Source: Rallus limicola
Taxonomy: Eukaryota; Chordata; Aves; Gruiformes; Rallidae
DNA: 64,000 bases
Assembly: GCA_022605955.1 (NCBI GenBank)
Contig: JAKCOZ010000005.1
Coordinates: 30,604,950-30,668,949, forward strand
Direction of reading: 5' to 3'
Part shown: piece by piece, positions 37,401 to 64,000 of the stretch
Position numbering within the stretch: position 1 is the first letter of the stretch
How the letters are laid out: every line of letters begins with the position of its first letter
Translations under genes and position numbers: made by a program
Notes under the pieces: generated by a model
Told to the model about the DNA's origin: nothing
Databases searched by the model: none
The model's input: only the letters and a program-made list of their open reading frames with translations

Positions 37401-40400
37401 CTTAATCCTCTTTCCTGGGCTGCCAGGATTCTTACTGGAAGCAAGACCTTAAACACACCTCTGGGAAGAGCACAGGGCAGCGCACACACTGAATACACCT
37501 TTTTCCTGTCACCAGTTGCTCAGACTGGTTTGCCTTGCCGCTTTTCAGCTGGGTGTGGATCTATGGCTTCAGGGCGTTAAACCCTGAAATTTGGGGTCAC
37601 TTGCCAAACAAGTGGCAGGTGGTGAGTCTGAGCCTCCCTGAGGATCAGAGATAGGGATCTCTTGCAGGGCAGGGCACTTGGATGTGAACAGCTAAGTGTG
37701 CGTGTAGGATGAGGTGTAACTGTAGAGTCATGAGACTTGGAGGGAGGGAAATGAAGCCAAGGTTGCTCCCTAGGCACTCTGTTTGCCAGGAACTGCAAGG
37801 CAAAGGGAGGTGGGATGGGACTGAAAAGGGCTGCCCCAGGTGTTAGGTTGAAGGTAGGGCATAAGGAGTGCTTCAGGACCTTCAAAAGCAAGCTGATGGA
37901 TTTTTCTAGAATGGGAGCAGTATCACCATTCAAACTGCAGGTGAAATCACTGGTTCTAGAACACTAAGCGTGAGATGACCAGGTTAGGGATGGACAGAAC
38001 TCATCTGTGGTGTCCTGCGATGGAGGAGGCTGGTTTTGAAATAACCTGGAATGGCCCTACAGAGGGGAACTGACATCTCATTCAACCACATTGAGCTTGA
38101 GCAGAGCAGCAGCAACATACTTACTGGGGGGAGTGGAGTTTTCCTTTGAGGTGGTATCAGCTCTTCAGGAAATGCAGCAGGGGAAAAGCAGAGCTAAGCG
38201 TGTTTAGGAAGACATTTAAAGCAAGGTGCTGCAGAAAAATAAGGTTGGAATGGCAAGTTGCTGCATCATCACTGATCCTGGTCAATCCAGTCTTCTGGGC
38301 TGCAGATCCCTGGGACTCTCCAGGGAAGAGGAGGGCCTGGAGAGATGGGAACTGGAGCACTGTGAATCAGTGGTAGTGTAAAATTTGAAAGCCAGGAGGA
38401 GCTGGCTTTATCACGCCTTACAACCCGAATGGAACATTATCTAAGGTCATTAGCAGAGCCTCCTGCCCAGTTTAGAGCAGTGCCAGAGGAGAACTAAGCA
38501 GCAGTGGAAGAGCCGCCTTCCTGCAAAATGTCATGTTACTGGAATAAAGAAATCCTAACTTCTCAGATTAAAATCTTTGTGCAAAGACTGATTCACTGGA
38601 AAAGAATGCCGTAGGAAGAAATTTGTCTCAAGTGTTCCATCTGCCAAGCAAAGTGAAACAAAGTGAAACATGTACCTTTGTCTCTGGAACCACAGGACTC
38701 GAAACTGTTGACTTTTTATGGACAGTACTGCCCCTTGATATTGAAAGGCCTAAGTCTGGTTTTAGAAGCAGTTTAAGCCTATGGTTAGACTCAGGAAGAA
38801 GTCTGGTATTTTAAATTCAATTTAGAATTAAATTATGTGATTAAGTTTAGGCCAGCAAAATAGAAGTTATGAAATAAACCAGAGACATAGCCAAGATCCT
38901 GGTGAAGGCTCTAGTTTATCTTCCTTATATAACAGTAACTAGTAGCAAAGTTATTTGGCGGCCTGAATTCTGCTGCTGTGCTCTTGGTCAAGCAGAATGC
39001 ATTTCCTGGAGCAGCGATACAGCTGCTTACCCTTCTGCACCAGTATTCAGCAGCACCGAGCTCAGCCCAGAGCACTTGTGGCTGTTTGAAGCGGCAGAGG
39101 AAGGCTGCGCACTGGCTGAGTTCCCACCAACTCAGCCACACAGGTTCACCTGACAGTTCTGCCCAAACCACTTCAAGTCTCTAGTTTTTCACCCCTTAGA
39201 AGGGCAGTCACACACACACACATGGCTCACATGAGATACTCTGTGCCCCTCTTGCTTCAATGTGTGCAGCAGAAGCAATCACCACGACAGGGACAAAAAA
39301 CATAAGCTTCCCTCATTGCTGGGCTGGACTGTCACACTCAAGAGCTTTTACAGACAGCAGGAGAACCTTGGGCTGAAGGCAGCAGGTGCAGCTGCTACCA
39401 GCTCAGCAAAACTTGCTCATGGAGAAAGGTGGGTTTGGGAATTCCCAAGCTGAGGACAGGCTCAGCCTCCCTCCCTGACAGGTTTCAGGCGGGCAGCATC
39501 GCTGCAGTGACATTTTAAAAGAGACCAAGTCAGTCATCATTATCTGAAGTAATGACTTGGGTTTCTGAATCCTAAAAAGAATGCAGAAAAATCCCTCACT
39601 GCATTTCCAAGTTCAGGCTTCAAGCTGTGGTTCTCAGGAACCTGTGACTTGTTTGATGGGTCTGACTTTCACCGCTTGTTGCAGGTAAAGGCAGCTAACT
39701 CAGAGCCAGAAAACTGGGCAAGGGGAGGGGCAGTGCCACTTAACTTAAACCCACTTCTTGAATTCAGACCCGAGACTGTTGACTTTCACAAGTCCACGTC
39801 ACTACAGCTTAAGGCACTGTGTCCCCACCACTTGCATTCACCACCCAGGAGGAACAAGGACATACAGATACACGGCTCCATGGCTGTGTCATTGACAATT
39901 CAGCACTCCCGCTGTTCCCGCTCTTGCCAGGGCAGCGGGGCAGGCTGCTGTGGTTGGATCCACTATGACTGGTGGGACAGAGCAATCCTCCTCAATGCTG
40001 GAGCCATGGAATTAAAAAAAAAAAAAAAAGAAGAAGAAAAGGATTTAAGCTTTATCATGCTGAGCAGAGGAAAACATTGCTGCCTTTAAAAACCCAGCTT
40101 TTGCAACTCCGCTGATTAGGATGAATCCATTAACAAACACAAGGACTAGAGCAAACCCAGTCAAACCATAGCATCAAAACCAGAGTAAAGGGCAGGTAAG
40201 GCACTGGTGGGACTCAGGGTGGGGGAAAAAGCAGTAAGAGATGCATTTAGAAGTTCCTGTGAGATACCATCTTGCTAGCTCCACTCCAGCAGTCCTCAGA
40301 ACAGGAGCTAGACAGGAGGAAACCTAAGGCAAAGCTGATGTGTTGAGCAGAAAGAACACATTTAAAGAGCAGCAGGAGGTAGAGAACAAAGCAGATGAAG

Positions 40401-41466
40401 GGTTATTCATGCCTTGCTAGGACACGCATGGCAGTTGGGCGTTACAGATGTACCCAGCAGGCGTTGTCACTGGGCCTGTTTCTCTTTCAGTTGTGGTGAT
40501 GAACAGCATCACTTTTCACTTCATAACTCTTGGCTTTTGTTCAGTGGATACATAAAACACTAATGTCAGCAGAAGAATGCCCAATGCCTAGTACCAGAGA
40601 TTTTTAGGGTTCTTTTTTCTGTTTGAGACAGAGCTGATAGGTAACACGTTAAAGACAGACAGACAGATGTCATGTATCATAACTGTGCAAATTCAGACTG
40701 CTTCAGATTATTTTCCTGTAGGTGAACTTTAGAGGTGGCAGATGTCTTTTAGAAAGGAATAAATAGTATGAACCATTTATTTACCTTTCCCCTCGTTTAT
40801 GAGATTTCTTATTAAACCGGTGCTTCAGATGTACGTGCCAGCACGTTCCCTTAGGAAGCTATTTTCTAGCAGACCAAATAAATAGCATCAGCATCTGAAG
40901 GAAAATTATATTTGAGAATCAAATTTTCACCATTTAACTGACAGTCACTTTGCAAAGAAGAAATACAGAATATTTGCATCTTCACATAGAAGGTGGTCAC
41001 CCCTTCCCTTGATAGCATTCTATATTCAAGCAACACATGGTAAAATTAACCACCTACATCTAAGTTCAAGGTGACCTTTCTTTTGTGTGGTAATCTTCCA
41101 AGGTGGGAACCTGTGGTGGCTTAATTTCTCTGCTACAAGCTCTGGACATCTCCGAGGCCAGAAGAAAACATTGGTTGAACTGTTTCCATAGTTCTGCTAA
41201 AATAGAAAGCTAGGTAACCTAGCACAAATTGAGAAATACCTATTTTTGTGAACTTTAATCCAAGACCTAGGTGCCCAAGATTTTCTCTGACTTATCTTCA
41301 TGTTGTTCAAAATAAACTTAACTTGAAATGTTTCTAGATCATGTTCAATTTGGACAGAGTGCACATAATTTTGGATGAAATGGTGCTGAATGGCTGCATT
41401 GTGGAAACAAACAGGAACAGAATTCTTGCCCCTCTGTTTGTGCTTGACAAAGTCACAGAAAGCTAG
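28265..41466 (+). CDS. AP4S1: AP4S1, AP-4 adaptor complex sigma-4 subunit (five coding exons)
   Basis: Joining 28265-28402, 30397-30483, 31401-31469, 34493-34504 and 41338-41466 gives 46+29+23+4+42 = 144 residues and a stop, with every intron in phase 0. The product starts [17 protein letters not shown] and contains the small-adaptin signatures [34 protein letters not shown] and [19 protein letters not shown]. It is a longin-fold sigma chain that with AP4E1, AP4B1 and AP4M1 forms AP-4, a clathrin-independent coat at the trans-Golgi network that sorts cargo such as ATG9A; loss in humans causes spastic paraplegia 52. The length equals the human protein as I recall it. The ending [13 protein letters not shown] is sigma-4-like and unlike the sigma-1/2/3 tails. 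The last intron has a U12-type donor. Confidence 0.96.
28907..29534. repeat. Target-site duplication GTCAG around the solo LTR
   Basis: Both 5-base copies are intact: 28907-28911 and 29530-29534. This fixes the exact insertion ends. Confidence 0.85.
28912..29529 (+). mobile_element. Solo LTR of an avian endogenous retrovirus (ERVL-like)
   Basis: 618 bases beginning TGTATTGGGTCTGGC and ending in CA, flanked on both sides by the identical 5-mer GTCAG (28907-28911 and 29530-29534), a target-site duplication. A 5-bp duplication is characteristic of ERVL-type (class III) elements. Inside are a GGGATATTCCATA block near 29155, a degenerate TATA position near 29190 and a polyadenylation-like ATTAAA at 29395-29400. 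I recognise the start and the 'gacagctgacc' block from an LTR family common in birds, but cannot name the Repbase entry. No gag, pol or env sequence adjoins it, so this is the scar of LTR-LTR recombination, non-coding. Confidence 0.88.
30106..30160 (-). mobile_element. CR1 3'-end fragment, minus orientation
   Basis: Two tandem copies of CATAGAAT (30108-30123) are the reverse complement of the 8-bp microsatellite-like end of CR1. They are followed by 'gttgaaagggaccc', the complement of the conserved GGTCCCTTCCAAC-type block. Only about 55 bases remain recognisable. Confidence 0.75.
30397..30483 (+). CDS. AP4S1: AP4S1 coding exon 2
   Basis: 29 codons, [20 protein letters not shown] then VVVGIDETE, between the acceptor TGCCTAG and the donor GTAAGA at 30484. 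The [19 protein letters not shown] block is the central beta strands of the longin fold that contact the large subunit (epsilon). Confidence 0.96.
30484..31400 (+). other. AP4S1: AP4S1 intron after coding exon 2
   Basis: 917-base U2-type intron, GTAAGA to TTTCATTTCAG. No repeat or other gene recognised. Confidence 0.9.
31401..31469 (+). CDS. AP4S1: AP4S1 coding exon 3
   Basis: 23 codons, [20 protein letters not shown] then SRV, with donor GTGAGA at 31470. Helical segment of the sigma fold; [10 protein letters not shown] is shared by sigma chains of all adaptor complexes. Confidence 0.96.
31470..34492 (+). other. AP4S1: AP4S1 intron after coding exon 3
   Basis: 3.0 kb U2-type intron ending in a strong pyrimidine tract and TTACAG. 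It carries a TATAA-type short tandem repeat at about 32566-32592. Nothing else recognised. Confidence 0.9.
32566..32592. repeat. AT-rich short tandem repeat (ATATA-type unit)
   Basis: A run of the 5-base unit TATAA, about five copies, within AP4S1 intron 3. Simple low-complexity DNA. Confidence 0.8.
34493..34504 (+). CDS. AP4S1: AP4S1 coding exon 4: 12-base micro-exon (Ser-Glu-Leu-Asp)
   Basis: AGTGAATTAGAT encodes SELD. Upstream is a strong U2-type acceptor (pyrimidine tract, TTACAG); downstream the donor is GTATCCTTT, the U12-type consensus. Including these four residues gives SELDIMFNLD, the motif conserved in all sigma chains, and a total of 144 residues. Omitting them deletes four in-frame residues. 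A competing U2-like donor (TTG/GTATGT) is at 34549/34550 and would make a 57-base in-frame exon. Confidence 0.93.
34505..41337 (+). other. AP4S1: AP4S1 last intron, U12-type (minor spliceosome)
   Basis: 6.8 kb intron starting GTATCCTTT, a full match to the U12 5' splice site. Near the 3' end, CTTAAC at 41317-41322 fits the core of the U12 branch site (TTCCTTAAC), with its A about 16 bases from the terminal AG (41336-41337); there is only a weak pyrimidine tract, as in U12 introns. The body includes an A-rich run at 40013-40040 and short GACA repeats near 40653. The GC content is higher at about 37400-40000, but no coding potential or known repeat was recognised there. Confidence 0.85.
41338..41466 (+). 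CDS. AP4S1: AP4S1 coding exon 5 (C-terminus)
   Basis: 42 codons plus [23 protein letters not shown] then [20 protein letters not shown] and ES. The acceptor is GTTTCTAG. The I.FN...V..ILDE...NG.I.ET pattern is universal in sigma adaptins; the LAPL.VLDK..ES tail marks sigma-4. Human differs at a few residues in my recollection (for example K for R after LD). Confidence 0.96.
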   Translation: MMFNLDRVHIILDEMVLNGCIVETNRNRILAPLFVLDKVTES

Positions 41467-43475
41467 GAAGATGCAAGACTGACTGCAGCATTTCACAGGA
41501 GGTGGTGAAACCATCAGGAGCATACCCACAGCTGTTTCTGGATGCTTTAAGATCGACTCGTGCAGTATTCCCATCGGTTGGAAAATATTTCCCATTTCTC
41601 CTCCTGTACCCTACATTCCAACGGGAGACACAGCTCATCACAAGTGGAGCCTGCAGTTTCAGAGGCAGCTTTACTGACAAAGCAGAAATCTTTCCACAAC
41701 AGACACTGTTTCTTAAATCTGGCTGAGGGTAAAGTAACTGGCACTTACACACAGCTGCCTGGGTGTCCCTTCAAATTACGTCACCTTGTGCCAGACCCAG
41801 GAGAAGACAGAAAATAGGGAAATACAAAGGATGGACTGAAATGCTGAATTTAAGCACCAACTTGATTTTTTTATTTAAAGTTCTATAACCTTTACGACTA
41901 TTTTTAGACTAGATTAATCCCTTCATCCTGGTTTCATTCTCTTTTCCATAGAAGTCATGGTTACAAGAGACACGTAACTGACAGAAGCAAACATGTATTT
42001 GGTATTCCTGCATACTGTGTAAAAGCTGCAAATAGAAGCATTTGGCATTTAAATATTGTAATGTTAGTGAAAGATAATTAAAAGTTTGATAACTTTTTAA
42101 GTTGTTGCCTTCATAGATCACACAAAACCTTTCCTATTTGTCAGACCAGTGTATTTTTTTCCTCTTGCATATCCTTTCCATGCACCAGAGATACGTGTGC
42201 AGAAGATGAGTAACAGAGGATACACAAGTGTCTCAGTACCAGCTAGGTACCACGTCAGATCTTCCTTCTCAAGGAAGAGGCTGTGGCTACCCTGGCTTGT
42301 ATTCACACATACTATGTGCCAGTTCATACCTCTATGGTATGCAGCAAGCTGCTGAGGAGTAGGTAATCCGCACTTAGATTCATTCTGGAGAGGTAAGTGA
42401 AAGTATCTGACTCCTCCTTCATAACCTCCACACCAACATGAGGCATAACATGATAGTGGAAGAGCATGTGCTGCGTGTGAAGGCACCTAACGGACACGTC
42501 TGCCTTGCACTGAGAAGCCAGGGAGCAGAGAGGGATGTGGTGTAGGGGAGACCAGCCCACACAGCCTTGAAGTAACAACAGCCAGCAAAATGTTGGATCT
42601 GGAGCAGATACTTTTATGCAAGGTTTCTGCAACCATTTTTTGAAGCACAACAGTCACAGGAGCCGGGCAAGGGGGAAGGAGATATCCCTTCAATTTTCTG
42701 TTGGGGAAATTTTCAAAGACAATTGCCCATCAAGCCCTGTGAATAATACTGCATCAACCTGACCTACGGGCGTGAGGCAGAATCTTTTGGCAAGCCCTTC
42801 CTCCACACTGGTCCGAGCAGTTTCTTACAACAGAGAACTGGTGCAGAACAAAACTCACCACACAGGCTCAACTAAAATAGTAGTTCTTCCTCCTTTGGTA
42901 CCAAGTACTTAAATGTCTTCAAAGACACACTACCTTGGCATAAAGCAGGCTGCCAGCACGCATGCCAAGAGCCCGACAGGCACTCCCTCTCAAGGACAGC
43001 TGAGCCAGCTGCATCGGCTGAGCCAGGTTTTATTCCAGTGTACTGTAGCGCTGTAAGCTCAGGTGACACGGCCCCACGGAAGCACACCACAACCCGCTGC
43101 ATGCGGTGTTACCATTGCCAGAGGAGGTCTTAAAAGGTTGCACTGTCCAATTTCATAGCAATCTGAGCACAGAGATCAATTCATGAGATCAATTATTGCC
43201 AGGCAATTATTCTAAACCTTGAAACCAGCACGACACACCCCCCAGCACATGTATAGAGACTGACAGAAGAAGCATTAATAAAGTATTCAGAAAATACAGT
43301 TTTATATGTTGCAAACATTTTAATGATTACTTTAGAGCTTACACATTGGGTGTTTCCTTTAAACTTCAAACTGCAACAAGTTAAATAAATGTTTATAATA
43401 TACAAAGAAAATACAACCAAAAGTAAAACTTGCTTTAAGTGTGCCTTGCACTAGGAACCAGTGTTTTTTAATAGC
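41467..43475 (+). other. AP4S1 3' UTR and gap to HECTD1
   Basis: Sequence after the AP4S1 stop. Candidate plus-strand polyadenylation signals are ATTAAA at 42077-42082, AATAAA at 43277-43282 and AATAAA at 43384-43389; which one is used cannot be told. If either of the last two is used, the AP4S1 transcript would come within or close to the HECTD1 3' UTR. Short ORFs on both strands here have no recognisable family and look like chance. Confidence 0.6.
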
Positions 43476-44128
43476 TTTATTGTTGAGCTGCACAAACACA
43501 CTTAAGGATTTGATCTTTATATAGCAGGGCATTTGAGAAACCAAAATATATTCCCACTTAAAAGAAAAAAAAAAAAGAGAAGAAAAAGGTGGTGCATGAT
43601 TATATGCAAAAACCCACTAAAATACTCCAATAGTGCAGGCACCATTAAAAAAGAAAAAGCTGGAGATGCCCATTAGCTCTAAGTTTTAAGGAAGCAAATT
43701 TCTGACCAGTTAGCTTAAAGCCAGCAAAACGGGGATCGGTGATGGCAACTGTAGTGTACAAGGTATTAAATGACAAACTTTACACAAATACACTGTTAGA
43801 AATTTGTATCTGTGAACACTGAAAATCTGATGATCTGTTCTTTGGAACAGTCAAACAGAACCACCTCAATTTCCAGTTGTGCAAGCCCTTGAAGCATCAC
43901 ACAGTGTTCTGTGCCAATTTCTTGCTGGCTGTGTAGTTACATGGATTTATTTTGTCATTAGCAGCTAACAAACTTATTCCACATGTTCCTAAAGCCTCAC
44001 AGGTGAAAAAAAGGCAAGTCTCATCAGAGCACAGCGTGGAGATCATAGTTTTTGCACACAAACACAAGAGGCTTCGCTAGGAACAAAAAAGACTTTCTTG
44101 TGTCCCATGCCGCAGCCGATGGCTCAGC
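43476..44128 (-). other. HECTD1: HECTD1 3' UTR (end approximate)
   Basis: Minus-strand sequence after the TGA at 44131-44129. AATAAA motifs on the minus strand are at 43951-43946 and 43481-43476. The second is the more distal and is used here as the provisional end; cleavage would fall 10-30 bases further on. Contains an A-rich low-complexity stretch near 43561. Confidence 0.5.

Positions 44129-64000
<19,872 letters not shown>

Noticed and set aside
38643..38668. Two copies of AAAGTGAAAC resembling an interferon response element
   Set aside because: The GAAA cores are spaced by six bases, not two, so it does not fit the ISRE/IRF pattern; a simple 10-base duplication.
39649..40089. 146-codon plus-strand ORF within the AP4S1 U12 intron
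   Set aside because: It runs into an A-run (KKKKKEEEK), has no recognisable domain and no conserved motif; treated as chance.
41197..41595. Minus-strand ORFs opposite AP4S1 exon 5
   Set aside because: They are antisense to the well-supported last AP4S1 coding exon.

Overview
This window is vertebrate nuclear DNA with long introns, GT-AG splice sites and little coding sequence. It is most likely from a bird: there are four fragments of CR1 (chicken repeat 1) retrotransposons, an avian-type endogenous-retrovirus solo LTR, compact introns, and proteins close to human STRN3, AP4S1 and HECTD1. The order STRN3 - AP4S1 - HECTD1 is the order I recall from human 14q12, so this looks like conserved synteny. 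I cannot name the species.

Layout. (1) 1-20801, minus strand: the 5' end of STRN3 (striatin-3). Only coding exons 1 (20481-20801) and 2 (1364-1467) are present, separated by a 19 kb intron; the gene runs off the left edge. (2) About 19880-21660: a strong CpG island holding STRN3 exon 1 and probably the untranslated first exon of AP4S1, so a shared divergent promoter. It carries a perfect NRF1 palindrome and a G-quadruplex-prone tract. (3) 28202-41466, plus strand: AP4S1 (sigma-4 subunit of the AP-4 adaptor). All five coding exons were rebuilt and give 144 residues, the human length as I recall it. One exon has only 12 bases and is followed by an intron with a textbook U12-type (minor spliceosome) 5' splice site. 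(4) 44129-64000, minus strand: the 3' half of HECTD1, a HECT-type E3 ubiquitin ligase. Twenty coding exons join without a frame break into 1370 residues. They cover the end of the SUN/F5-8C-like domain, the MIB/HERC2 domain, long Ser-rich and acidic linkers and the complete HECT domain with its catalytic Cys; the gene runs off the right edge. AP4S1 and HECTD1 converge, with about 2.7 kb between stop codons.

The three genes are neighbours but not a pathway: STRN3 is a PP2A/STRIPAK scaffold, AP4S1 acts in trans-Golgi sorting, and HECTD1 ubiquitinates proteins. Links visible in the DNA are the shared STRN3/AP4S1 CpG promoter and the facing 3' ends of AP4S1 and HECTD1.

Nothing here looks like an unknown multi-gene system. 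The points most worth a second look are the 12-base AP4S1 exon wedged between a U2-type acceptor and a U12-type donor, the solo LTR with an intact 5-bp target duplication, a GC-AG intron in HECTD1, a 16-bp perfect inverted repeat in STRN3 intron 1 and a perfect 36-bp tandem duplication in a HECTD1 intron. Exon borders were placed by reading frame, splice dinucleotides and remembered family sequence. UTR ends and transcription starts are not determined.
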